13,628 nucleotides of DNA from Elusimicrobiota bacterium (GTDB taxonomy: Bacteria; Elusimicrobiota; Elusimicrobia; 2-01-FULL-59-12; JACPXA01). The position numbers and the translations under genes were made by a program. Under the pieces are notes generated by a model. The model did no database searches and was not told where the DNA came from. It saw nothing but the letters and a program-made list of their open reading frames with translations. The stretch is from assembly GCA_016196785.1 (NCBI GenBank), contig JACPXA010000114.1, positions 1 through 13,628 on the forward strand. Direction: 5' to 3'. Shown here piece by piece: positions 1 through 7,386 of the stretch. The number at the start of each line of letters is the position of its first letter. Position 1 is the stretch's first letter.

Positions 1-1
1 C

Positions 2-412
2 CAAGGCCTCTTCGAGCAAGCGCTCGGGCCGGACGCAGTGTACTGGCATACGAACCACTGCCGCATCGTCGACGAGCCGTGCGGCTTCGAGAACAGCCTG
101 ATCCGCGGGCGGCGGTGGGCAGAGCTCACCGCCGACCCCGGTCCCATCACCCGCGAGACCGTCGGTGGCTGGCTTGCCGACACCGACAACGGCGCCGACG
201 CGATCTGCCGGGCGCCCGACCTAGCCCTCGCCGGCACCACGACGTGCCTCACGACCCTGTGCTCGATCGTGATGGACTTGAACGAGCGCGCGATGTGGGT
301 CAGCGACGGGCTCGCGTCCGTCCAGCCCTACCGGCGCTTCGCGCTCGACGGCGCCTCTCGCGACGACGGAGCCCGCGGCGACCTAGCGGCGTCGTCGGGC
401 GCGCGCACATGA
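2..412 (+). CDS. C45-family autoproteolytic acyltransferase/hydrolase, C-terminal fragment
   Basis: This is the 3' end of a gene that begins left of the window; the frame is open from base 2 and stops with TGA at 410-412. The protein resembles the C-terminal half of peptidase family C45 (acyl-CoA:6-aminopenicillanic acid acyltransferase / isopenicillin N acyltransferase-like), Ntn hydrolases that mature by self-cleavage before a cysteine and act on amide bonds of acylated peptides or beta-lactam-type compounds. Visible family marks are the WHTNH motif around bases 44-60, an arginine-rich helix after it, an ICRAPD segment near 206-223, and a VMDLNERAMWVSDG strand near 269-307 followed by the PYRRFAL ending. 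The Cys nucleophile lies outside the window, so activity cannot be judged. A tail of about 20 residues after FAL looks unconserved. The gene is on the opposite strand to the transporter locus and converges on it. Its GC content (89 of 120 bases at 121-240) is clearly higher than that of the neighbouring locus. The substrate is unknown. Confidence 0.8.
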   Translation, partial: QGLFEQALGPDAVYWHTNHCRIVDEPCGFENSLIRGRRWAELTADPGPITRETVGGWLADTDNGADAICRAPDLALAGTTTCLTTLCSIVMDLNERAMWVSDGLASVQPYRRFALDGASRDDGARGDLAASSGART

Positions 413-427
413 GACGGCTCGGACGGG

Positions 428-459
428 GGCCCGGCGAGGCGGCTCGTGCCTCTCGGGCC
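428..459. terminator. GC-rich imperfect hairpin, possible terminator
   Basis: The arm GGCCCG (428-433) pairs with CGGGCC (454-459), and GAGGC (436-440) pairs with GCCTC (448-452), with a 2x1 internal loop and a 7-base apical loop. It begins 16 bases after the stop of the C45 gene and sits between two convergent genes, which suits a terminator. No T-run follows on either strand, so an intrinsic Rho-independent role is uncertain. The rest of 413-703 shows no convincing gene; a GGTCGACC palindrome lies at 672-679. Confidence 0.4.
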
Positions 460-703
460 GTGCCGGTGCGCGGGGCGAACCGGCGCTCCATTGCGACGGG
501 GAAACCCTCTGCTGTGACCGTGATCCTTCATGGCCCCGTCCTCACGCTACGCCAGCGGAACGTCGCGCGCCGGGAGCCCCGCAGCGAGAGGTGGCTCCTT
601 TTCTAGCTGTGTAAGCCGACCACCGTATGAGGTTTGCTGGTCGCACTCGCGATCACGGCCTAACTTGCCAAGGTCGACCGTGAAACGCCCGTCCCGCCGC
701 CCC

Positions 704-1573
704 TCAGCCCTTGAAATTTCGCCGTAACCGTGGATTCAACGCGTCATTCAACCCACCACCCACCAAATTGACCGCCAACACCGTGACAAAGACGGCCAAG
801 CCTGGAAACAGGGACATCCACCACGCCGTACGCAGGAAGCGCTGTGCATTGTTCAGCATCTTCCCCCAGCTAACGAAATTGGGATCACCCACTCCAAGAA
901 ATGACAAGCCCGCTTCCAGCAGAATCGCTTGGCCGACATCCAGTGATCCTACGACAATCGCGGGCGGAATCGCGTTCGGAAGTATGTGCTGGCCCAAAAT
1001 GCGTGTGCTGATACCACCGATGGCACGAGATGCCTGGACGAACTCACGATCTTTGAGCGACAGCACCTCGCCTCGGACCAGCCGTGCGACCGGAGGCCAT
1101 CCGAGAATGCCGATCACGAGAGCGACTTTCCAGATGCCTTGGCCCAGCATGGCGACAACCAGCAGCGCAAGAAAAAAGCGTGGCACCACCTGAAAGAACT
1201 CCGTAGTCCGCATGAGAGTCCCGTCCATCCACCCACCGTAGAACCCCGCAAGCGCCCCAATTACCACACCGAGTAAAGTAGAAGTCGCAGCTGCGGCAAA
1301 CCCGACCAGTAGAGAGACCCGGGCCCCATAGATCACCCCACTGAAGACATCCCGCCCAAGGTCGTCCGTCCCAAAGGGATGGCTGCGTCCGGGCGCGATC
1401 AGTGAGCCGGTCGACACCTGAAACGGCCCAGCCGGTGCGAGTGCATCCGCAAAGATCGCCACCACAGCCAGGACCCCCAGAATACCGAGGCCGAACGTCG
1501 CCCCCGAGTTTCGCCGATAAACACCTCCAACGTCAGCGAGCAATTTGAGGCCAGATGGAACCAGAGCGCTCAT
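704..1573 (-). CDS. Dipeptide/oligopeptide ABC transporter permease, DppC type (set 2)
   Basis: Inner-membrane permease subunit of a peptide/nickel-type ABC importer (DppC/OppC family), 289 residues, the usual family length. An N-terminal OppC_N-like helix is followed by the hallmark segment HPFGTDDLGRDVFSG, several membrane helices, and the cytoplasmic EAA coupling loop (FVQASRAIGG...HILPNAIPP) that docks on an ATPase. The end, GGGLNDALNPRLRR, is typical of DppC proteins. The start is placed at ATG 1573-1571, because GGAG lies 5 bases upstream; an upstream in-frame TTG at 1594 has no good ribosome site. It lies 51 bases downstream of the DppB-type gene and is the last gene of the minus-strand run. 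No ATPase gene follows before the convergent C45 gene, so the partner ATPase must be encoded elsewhere. The substrate cannot be read from the permease. Confidence 0.92.
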   Translation of the reverse strand: MSALVPSGLKLLADVGGVYRRNSGATFGLGILGVLAVVAIFADALAPAGPFQVSTGSLIAPGRSHPFGTDDLGRDVFSGVIYGARVSLLVGFAAAATSTLLGVVIGALAGFYGGWMDGTLMRTTEFFQVVPRFFLALLVVAMLGQGIWKVALVIGILGWPPVARLVRGEVLSLKDREFVQASRAIGGISTRILGQHILPNAIPPAIVVGSLDVGQAILLEAGLSFLGVGDPNFVSWGKMLNNAQRFLRTAWWMSLFPGLAVFVTVLAVNLVGGGLNDALNPRLRRNFKG

Positions 1574-1624
1574 AGCATCTCCAGTGGATCTCAACGTTCC
1601 CGACAGCCCGAGCGCGCCGCACGT

Positions 1625-2587
1625 CTAATAACGGATTCGAGGATCGAGCGCCCCATACAGGAGATCGGTCACGAGATTCGCCACAATGACGCTCAACGAC
1701 ACAACCAAGAAGATCCCCAATAGCACCGGATAGTCCCGCATCCGCAAGGAATCAAAAAGCAAGCGTCCGATGCCCGGCCACCCGAAGACCGTCTCTACGA
1801 GAGCCGAGCCCGCGAGCACATACCCGAGGTTATGTCCAACGATAGTCACCACGGGAATAAGCGCATTCCGCAAGGCATGCTTGAGAATGACGGTAGTCGC
1901 CAGAAGACCCTTTGCCCTGGCAGTCACCATGTATTCCTGCGTGAGGATGTCAAGCATGCTCGTTCGGGTTACGCGCGCGGTAATAGCCAACAGTTGCAGT
2001 GACAGCACCAGGGCCGGCAGAATCAGATGGATAGCAATATCAACGTAGTATGCCAAGCCCGTGTAGGACTCTCGTATAGAGAGCATGCCTTGAATTGGAA
2101 AGAGGCCCAGCTTCAGCGAAAACATAATCAGTGCAACTTGGCCGAGCCAGAAGACGGGAAGCGAAAACCCAGCGACCGACAGTCCAGTGGCAAAGCCATC
2201 GAAGACTGAGCGATGGCGTATCGCAGCAAGGATCCCCACGGAGACTCCGATAAGGGTACCAAAGGAAAGCGCGGTGAGAGATAGAACTGCCGTCGCGCCG
2301 GCTCGCTCAAACACGACGGTCAATACCGCGCGGTCCTGAGCAAAGGAGAAACCGAGATCTCCCTGAAGCACATGGCGGAGATAGAGGCCAAGTTGGACCA
2401 GCAACGGTTTGTCCAGGCCGAATTTCACCCGGAGTTCCCGCACGTATTCCTCCGGCGCCGGAAAGTCTCCCACCAGGAAGGAGACCGGATCTCCGGGGGC
2501 CAGGTGCAACAGCATAAAGTTGATCACGATGACCCCAAGGAGTAGCGGAATCGCTTGGACCAGCCGGCCAATGATGTATTTCCGCAC
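1625..2587 (-). CDS. Dipeptide/oligopeptide ABC transporter permease, DppB type (set 2)
   Basis: Inner-membrane permease of the DppB/OppB family, 320 residues. The first helix (YIIGRLVQAIPLLLGVIVI) is followed by LAPGDP and a periplasmic stretch carrying LRVKFGLDKPLLVQ, both standard for the family. The EAA loop reads EYMVTARAKGLL...HALRNALIP, and the C-terminus is LLYGALDPRIRY, the classic DppB ending. The start is a GTG at 2587-2585 with AGGG about 7 bases upstream. It pairs with the DppC-type protein encoded next to form the heterodimeric channel; the likely binding protein is SBP2 (4797-6386), further upstream in the same run. A gap of 268 bases separates it from the amidohydrolase gene, much longer than most gaps here, so it may have its own promoter. 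That gap holds small hairpins (for example CACGT/ACGTG around 2670-2683 and CCTTC/GAAGG around 2767-2781) but no convincing gene. Confidence 0.92.
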   Translation of the reverse strand: MRKYIIGRLVQAIPLLLGVIVINFMLLHLAPGDPVSFLVGDFPAPEEYVRELRVKFGLDKPLLVQLGLYLRHVLQGDLGFSFAQDRAVLTVVFERAGATAVLSLTALSFGTLIGVSVGILAAIRHRSVFDGFATGLSVAGFSLPVFWLGQVALIMFSLKLGLFPIQGMLSIRESYTGLAYYVDIAIHLILPALVLSLQLLAITARVTRTSMLDILTQEYMVTARAKGLLATTVILKHALRNALIPVVTIVGHNLGYVLAGSALVETVFGWPGIGRLLFDSLRMRDYPVLLGIFLVVSLSVIVANLVTDLLYGALDPRIRY

Positions 2588-2855
2588 TAGACAGCCCTGC
2601 TACCTCACCTCGCGCTAGGCTATCTGGGTTGGGTCATTCGAGGCGGCGTTCAGCTCCTTGCAGGGTCATCACGTAGAAACGTGTGCAGCCGACAAGAGTG
2701 ACCTCCACACACCGACTCTTTCTGGGAGGCACCGAACCACGTGTATACCGACGCCTCAAGATCTCTTCCTTCAGGCCGAAGGTGAGAAAACTACACGCTT
2801 TGCTCGTTTGGCGGCCCACAAGTGGAGCAGAGGCGCTAGACGCCATTGCCGTCTC

Positions 2856-4082
2856 TCAGCGAATGCCCTCGCGGCGGTCATGAACCAGCCGTCCGGACTT
2901 GAAGACCATCACCGGCTTGCGCAGCGCGCTGAGATCCTCCAGGGGATCGGAGGAGAGCAGGATCAGGTCGGCACGATAACCGGGCTTCACCTCACCTAAC
3001 GTTGGTAGCTTCATGAATGCTGCACTGTCACTCGTTACCGTGCGCAATGCGTCTGCGTTGGACAAGCCCGCGTTGGCGTAGGCTAGTAACTCATCGACGA
3101 GGGAATCGAACGGTGTATCCGCCCCGCCGCCGCAGTCCGTACCCCCGATAATCCGCATTCCCAGCCTATGAAAATGACGCGTGTTGGCAAGTCGGCCCTC
3201 CAGGCGTTCCACGGCAGCAAAATCGTTCGGGTTGTGTGGCTTACCCGACTCCCGGAAACGCTTGGCGGTGCGAAGCGCGCCGGATACGGTCGGGCTCATA
3301 ATCATGCCCCTACCGCGAAGACGCTTGGCTAACTTCTCATCGTAGCGGTACCCCTCCGGTCCAACGAAGCTGACATGCTCAATCATATCCAGTCCGGTCT
3401 CAAGCGCTCGCTCAATACTCTGCCTAGCATGGCAATGCGCGGTGACCTGAACGTCGTGAGCGTGAGCGACTTCAACGGCCGTTCGCATTAGCTCCAGAGA
3501 CAGGTCTGCCTCATATGGATTCGTTCCGGGAGTCAACCCGCCCCCTGAGGCCATCAGCTTTACAAAGTCTGCACCCTGCTCGAGTTGCGCCTCGATCATA
3601 CGGCGAACGTCTTCCTTAGTCGCAACTTCCCCGCCTAGGAAGTGGCAGTGTCCCTTAGGTCGCATCAACGGATGACCACAACAGAGGATGTGGGGTCCGG
3701 GAGAGTAGCCTCTCTCGACCTCACGCCGAAACTCAAACATGAGTGGCGCCGGAGCGCCACAGTCCCGCATTGTGGTGATACCGGCTTCAATCGCTACCTT
3801 GGCGTTTCTTCTGGCGACTTCCAGTCTTGCGTCATCGTCGCGTTCGATGTAGGTGCGGCCGGGAGAGCTGCCGGCATCTAGAAAGAAGTGGACATGGCAA
3901 TCGATCAGTCCAGGACACAAGTAAAGACCCCCGGCATCGAGATCTCGGGAAGGTGTGTGTGTACCATAACCAACGACATCTGTGATTCTCTCATTGACAA
4001 CGACCACAGATCGATTGGGCAGGATAGAGCCCTTCGCCACATCGACTACGGCGACGTTTTGGATACGGTACTGGCTAGTCAT
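2856..4082 (-). CDS. Metal-dependent amidohydrolase, imidazolonepropionase/Xaa-Pro dipeptidase-like
   Basis: Cytoplasmic hydrolase of the amidohydrolase superfamily, 408 residues, closest in style to imidazolonepropionase-like proteins often labelled Xaa-Pro dipeptidases. A small N-terminal beta domain leads into LCPGLIDCHVHFF, where His63 and His65 are the first metal ligands. Lys175 (DFVKLMASGGG) is at the carboxylated-lysine position, His216 or His218 (TAHCHA) and His236 (IEHVSF) are the next ligands, and Asp316 (IGGTDCGGG) is the catalytic acid/base. The end (EVKPGYRADLILLSSDPLEDL) closes the beta domain. All expected catalytic residues are present, so it should be active, probably on a cyclic or linear amide or a dipeptide. 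No signal peptide is seen. The ATG at 4082 has only a weak ribosome site; a 10-bp palindrome CGCCTAGGCG (4083-4092) directly abuts it. It lies 88 bases downstream of the Rid gene and upstream of the set 2 permeases, which suggests it acts on the imported compound. The exact substrate is unknown. Confidence 0.88.
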   Translation of the reverse strand: MTSQYRIQNVAVVDVAKGSILPNRSVVVVNERITDVVGYGTHTPSRDLDAGGLYLCPGLIDCHVHFFLDAGSSPGRTYIERDDDARLEVARRNAKVAIEAGITTMRDCGAPAPLMFEFRREVERGYSPGPHILCCGHPLMRPKGHCHFLGGEVATKEDVRRMIEAQLEQGADFVKLMASGGGLTPGTNPYEADLSLELMRTAVEVAHAHDVQVTAHCHARQSIERALETGLDMIEHVSFVGPEGYRYDEKLAKRLRGRGMIMSPTVSGALRTAKRFRESGKPHNPNDFAAVERLEGRLANTRHFHRLGMRIIGGTDCGGGADTPFDSLVDELLAYANAGLSNADALRTVTSDSAAFMKLPTLGEVKPGYRADLILLSSDPLEDLSALRKPVMVFKSGRLVHDRREGIR

Positions 4083-4170
4083 CGCCTAGGCGCCTGGATG
4101 AAGCAGATTTGTAGTGTCACCCCTCCGAGCGTTACCGAGGGTCGGCACAGGCTCATCTCCACTCTCCAGT

Positions 4171-4575
4171 TCAGCGGTCGATGACAGCCAACGCGTCGAT
4201 CTCCACCAGCAGTTCGGGCACCGCTAGAGCCTTCACCACGATTCCAGTGCTACACGGGTGGACGTCTTGGAAATACTTCGCGATCATTGCGTAGACAGGG
4301 GGGCGGTACGAGACATCGGTCAGATAGACGGTGAGCTTACAGACATCCTTGATACTCGCTCCTGCCTCTTCCATCAACTGTTTAATGTTCTTACAAGCCT
4401 GCTCCGCCTGTGCACCGGCGTCACCTTTTCCCACCAGGTTGCCGTCTAGGTCCCAACCAGTCTGGCCTCTGAGGAAGACGAAATCCCCTCGCGCCCGGAT
4501 TGCCATGGAATACAGGCCACTGCCGCCGTGCTTATACGTGGACGCGTCGAACTGACGGACGAACCGCTTCGGCAT
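4171..4575 (-). CDS. Rid-family protein (RidA/YjgF/UK114-like) lacking the catalytic arginine
   Basis: A 134-residue protein of the Rid (YjgF/YER057c/UK114) family, normally a trimer. RidA proper hydrolyses reactive enamine/imine intermediates released by PLP enzymes. Family marks are VFLRGQTGWDLDGNLVG, QAEQACKNIKQLMEEAGAS, KLTVYLTD and VEIDALAVI with the conserved Glu125. The position corresponding to the essential Arg105 of E. coli RidA (PARS motif) is Ser109 here (PCSTGIVV), so classic imine deaminase activity is doubtful; it belongs with Rid subgroups that lack this arginine. The ATG at 4575-4573 was chosen because GGAGG stands 7 bases before it and the protein then has family length; the frame is open upstream to 4824, but that extension has no family similarity. 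It is placed between SBP2 and the amidohydrolase, suggesting a role with the imported substrate or its hydrolysis product. Confidence 0.9.
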   Translation of the reverse strand: MPKRFVRQFDASTYKHGGSGLYSMAIRARGDFVFLRGQTGWDLDGNLVGKGDAGAQAEQACKNIKQLMEEAGASIKDVCKLTVYLTDVSYRPPVYAMIAKYFQDVHPCSTGIVVKALAVPELLVEIDALAVIDR

Positions 4576-4744
4576 GCTCGATCCTCCATATGATGCGCGC
4601 GTTGGAGTCGTCGTGCTCCTATGGCCGAAGGAAAGTCGCGCGTGGTGTCGGTGACACACTCGGACAAGTGCTGCGCCGCACTCCTCGCGTACCTGTACGC
4701 CGAAGCCAATAGTCCTCCAGCCACCACGCCATCGTGCTCTCAAA

Positions 4745-4764
4745 GCCGGCAATGTGTGACCGGC
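4745..4764 (-). terminator. Hairpin after SBP2, possible attenuator
   Basis: Read on the minus strand, GCCGG (4764-4760) pairs with CCGGC (4749-4745) around a 10-base loop and is followed by TTTG. It begins 33 bases after the SBP2 stop, inside the 221-base gap before the Rid gene. A hairpin here could lower readthrough from the highly expressed binding-protein gene into downstream genes, as seen in many ABC operons. The stem is only 5 bp and the T-run only 3, so the call is weak. Confidence 0.3.
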
Positions 4765-4796
4765 AGCCAGAGACATTCCGTTCTTCGCGCCCGGCT

Positions 4797-6386
4797 TCAC
4801 TTGTCGATCCAGACCCCCTCCCATTGACTGTACTGCATCTTGCCCGCCCAGATTCCCTTGAGGTAAGACTTGGCGACGTCAACGTTCTCGTTCTCTATCA
4901 GGACGAGGTGCGGAAGGTCCCTGGCGAGAATCTCCTGGACCTGGAAATAGTAGCGCGCGCGGTCCGAGACCTTGACCTCTGTCGCGGCCCGATGAAACAG
5001 CTCGTCGACCATGGGATTACAGTATCCAGTCGCGTTCACAGCGAAGATCCTCCGGACCTCATCGGCGCACAGATACCATCTCTGAACGCCGAGGGCAGGA
5101 TCGCCAAAGGTCCCTCCCTCGAACAGATGAAGGTCGAAATCGTACTTCATCCACACTCGGTCGATCCACACCGCTCGCTCAACGGCCTCGAGTCTCAACT
5201 CAATGCCAACATCGGCGAGCTGCGACTTCATAATCTCGGCTATCTGCGCCAAGACGGGCCGCGCTACGTTGTAAATGAGACGAAGCGAAACGCGTTTGCC
5301 ATCGGGTCCAGGCCGATAGCCCGCGGTGTCGAGAAGCGTCCTTGCCTTGCTGGGATTGAACGCGTAGATGACGCTGTAGTCGATCTTCGGGTTGTAGGCC
5401 CATGTAAAATGGCCGTCGATTTCGCTCCTGCCTGGGATGCCGAGACCGAATCGCGCTTTGTCTACGATCAGCTTCCGGTCGATGGCAGTCGCGATAGCAT
5501 GACGAACTTCAGGAACGGCCAGGGATCTTTGGCGAATGTTGAAGCCCAGAAGGGTGTTGATGGGGAGGTCGCCGCCTCGCCGCACCTTACTGTCACGAAG
5601 CTTTTCGAGCCGGGCGACATCGGACTTCGCAAGATAGTAGTCAGCGATGTAGTCGACGTCGCCCGATTCGAACGCGAGGGTACGCGCCGCCGCGTCGGGA
5701 ATGATCTTCAAGATCAATCGATCAAGCTGCACCGGGTGGTAGTACGCGTCGTTCCTGACAAGCGTGATCCGATCGCCGCGGATCCACTCGTGGAACTTGA
5801 AGGGACCCGTACCGACCGGCCTTGAGTTCGCTGCATTGGTGAGCACGTCTGTGCCGCCATAGATATGCTTGGGAATGATCGGGGCATTAAACGAGAAGAG
5901 GATAGACAGGAACGGTCCGAAGGGTTCCTTCATCCTGATCACCACTTTAAGCGGATCAGGGGTGTCCACAGAGGCTATGCGCTGGAACGTGTTCTTGCTC
6001 AGAGGGTGGTACTTGGCTAGAACCTCTTCGAAGGTGTATTTCACGTCCGCCGAAGTGAAGGGCTGTCCGTCATGCCACTTGACGTTGGGCCGGAGATCGA
6101 ACCGGTAGCTCAAGCCATCTGGGGCAACCTCCCAGCGTAGGGCGAGATCGGGCCTCGGAGAAAAATTGTCGTCGAGATAGATCAAGGCCCCGTATACCTT
6201 TTCACCAACCATGTGGTCTGGATCACCGGAGGTGATGGCGGGATTGAGGGTGAGCGGGTTGCTGTCGATCGCTAGTACCGCCGTGCCCCCGCGCTTCTGG
6301 CCAGCAGCCGGCCCTGGCCAGACAAGCAAGGACATTACGAGCGAAACGACGATCCGCTTACGTCCGTCCCAGAGATGTGCCCACAT
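4797..6386 (-). CDS. Periplasmic peptide-type ABC substrate-binding protein, family 5 (SBP2)
   Basis: Extracytoplasmic solute-binding protein of family 5 (SBP_bac_5; DppA/OppA/NikA type), 529 residues, the usual length. An N-terminal basic stretch and hydrophobic core (VVSLVMSLLVWPGPAAG) form a Sec signal peptide with likely cleavage before QKRGG. There is no lipobox cysteine, so it should be soluble in the periplasm. Family signatures include LALRWEVAPDGLSYRFDLR, VKWHDGQPFTSADV, the DTPDPLKVVIRMKEPFGPFL region, and GTGPFKFHEWIRGDR, with the closing segment GVWIDK. Two in-frame starts sit in tandem, GTG (6389) then ATG (6386); GGAGG precedes them by 5 and 8 bases, and the ATG is preferred. 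It lies 85 bases downstream of DppC1 and 221 bases upstream of the Rid gene, so it heads set 2 and probably feeds the permeases at 704-2587. Ligand identity cannot be read from the sequence. Confidence 0.93.
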   Translation of the reverse strand: MWAHLWDGRKRIVVSLVMSLLVWPGPAAGQKRGGTAVLAIDSNPLTLNPAITSGDPDHMVGEKVYGALIYLDDNFSPRPDLALRWEVAPDGLSYRFDLRPNVKWHDGQPFTSADVKYTFEEVLAKYHPLSKNTFQRIASVDTPDPLKVVIRMKEPFGPFLSILFSFNAPIIPKHIYGGTDVLTNAANSRPVGTGPFKFHEWIRGDRITLVRNDAYYHPVQLDRLILKIIPDAAARTLAFESGDVDYIADYYLAKSDVARLEKLRDSKVRRGGDLPINTLLGFNIRQRSLAVPEVRHAIATAIDRKLIVDKARFGLGIPGRSEIDGHFTWAYNPKIDYSVIYAFNPSKARTLLDTAGYRPGPDGKRVSLRLIYNVARPVLAQIAEIMKSQLADVGIELRLEAVERAVWIDRVWMKYDFDLHLFEGGTFGDPALGVQRWYLCADEVRRIFAVNATGYCNPMVDELFHRAATEVKVSDRARYYFQVQEILARDLPHLVLIENENVDVAKSYLKGIWAGKMQYSQWEGVWIDK

Positions 6387-6394
6387 CACGCGTC

Positions 6395-6438
6395 CCTCCT
6401 CGTCCCGTTCCCGAAGCAGTTAGCTGGTTAGGAGGAGG
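6395..6438 (-). promoter_or_regulatory. Possible ribosome-site-sequestering hairpin before SBP2
   Basis: The SBP2 ribosome site GAGGAGG (minus strand, 6401-6395) is perfectly complementary to CCTCCTC (minus strand, 6438-6432) located 30 bases upstream in the same leader. Pairing would hide the ribosome site and make SBP2 translation depend on the state of the leader. The 7-bp stem is seen directly; any regulatory role is inference, and polypurine/polypyrimidine matches of this kind can arise by chance. Confidence 0.3.
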
Positions 6439-6471
6439 CACCGTTCACACGGCTCCCTCCGTCCGCCGACC

Positions 6472-7386
6472 CTACCCTGTCGTTTCCCCTTCGTTGCCTC
6501 GAAGGCGAGGGTCAAGCGCGTCGCGCATCCCATCGCCGAGCAGATTAAGACCCAGCACAGTGAACATAATCGCAAGCCCAGGGACCACCGACACCCAGGG
6601 AGATATTTCGATGTAGTCCTTCCCGTCGCTCAGCATTCCACCCCACGTCGGCGCGGGAGGCTGGACCCCGAGCCCAAGAAAGCTCAATGACGCTTCAACG
6701 AGGATGGCGTATGCCAGGTTGATGGTGAATTGAACGATGATCGGCGCACCGACATTCGGTAACACGTGCTTCATAATGATTCGACCGTCGCTCGCTCCCA
6801 CGGAACGAGCCGCATCGATATACGACTCTGCCACGACGACCAGCGTCGATCCCCGTGCGATTCGTGCGAACGTCGGAACATACACAATCGTGATTGCGAG
6901 GATCAAATTCCTCAGGTCGGTGCCTAGCACGGCAACCAGTGCCAAAGCGAGCAGAATGATGGGAAACGCGAATAGGACGTCCATCACACGCATCACAGCA
7001 AGATCGAGCACGCCTCCATAGAATCCCGCGGCGAGACCCATAAGGACACCCACAAGCCCTGCGATCGATACCGATGTGACCCCCACCTGCAGGGACACCC
7101 TGGACCCGTGGAGCACTCGACTCAAGAGGTCCCGCCCCAATTCATCCGTGCCCAACAGATACGTTTCGTTAGGCCACACCAGTCGATCGGCAGGGTGAAC
7201 GCCGGCTGGGTCGAATGGCGCAACGAGGGGACCCGCTATTGCAGCGACGCACATCAAGCCTGACAACACAGCTCCCACGAGACCCACGCGATCAAGCCGA
7301 CATCTCCGAACGAGCCGGAAGCCCCTTTTCGGGCCGGCGTCCGCCGCGGCCTCACTGTCAAAAAGCGCCAACGTCCGCTCAGTCAT
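6472..7386 (-). CDS. Dipeptide/oligopeptide ABC transporter permease, DppC type (set 1)
   Basis: DppC/OppC-family inner-membrane permease, 304 residues. A soluble N-terminus of about 30 residues precedes the first helix (VGLVGAVLSGLMCVAAIAG). The family hallmark TYLLGTDELGRDLLSRVLHG follows, then further helices, then the EAA loop SYIDAARSVGASDGRII..HVLPN that contacts the ATPase. The ending GDGMRDALDPRLRG is typical. The ATG at 7386 lies inside the end of DppB1 (8-base overlap, 7379-7386) and has no clear ribosome site of its own, so translation is probably coupled to DppB1. It is only moderately similar to the set 2 DppC in the readable motifs, so this is not a recent tandem copy. It would form a channel with DppB1 for ligand delivered by SBP1. 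Confidence 0.93.
   Translation of the reverse strand: MTERTLALFDSEAAADAGPKRGFRLVRRCRLDRVGLVGAVLSGLMCVAAIAGPLVAPFDPAGVHPADRLVWPNETYLLGTDELGRDLLSRVLHGSRVSLQVGVTSVSIAGLVGVLMGLAAGFYGGVLDLAVMRVMDVLFAFPIILLALALVAVLGTDLRNLILAITIVYVPTFARIARGSTLVVVAESYIDAARSVGASDGRIIMKHVLPNVGAPIIVQFTINLAYAILVEASLSFLGLGVQPPAPTWGGMLSDGKDYIEISPWVSVVPGLAIMFTVLGLNLLGDGMRDALDPRLRGNEGETTG

Noticed and set aside
79..606. A 175-codon plus-strand open frame overlapping the C45 fragment
   Set aside because: It is arginine-rich and low in complexity, shifted by one frame from the C45 sequence, which carries real family motifs.
672..679. GGTCGACC palindrome as an operator
   Set aside because: A single 8-bp palindrome in GC-rich DNA is expected by chance, and it lies downstream of both convergent genes.
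4171..4824. A 217-residue version of the Rid protein
   Set aside because: The extra 83 N-terminal residues show no family similarity, and a good ribosome site sits before the ATG at 4575.
4734..5825. A 363-codon plus-strand open frame
   Set aside because: It lies entirely antisense to SBP2, which has clear family motifs throughout, and its product shows no recognisable domain.
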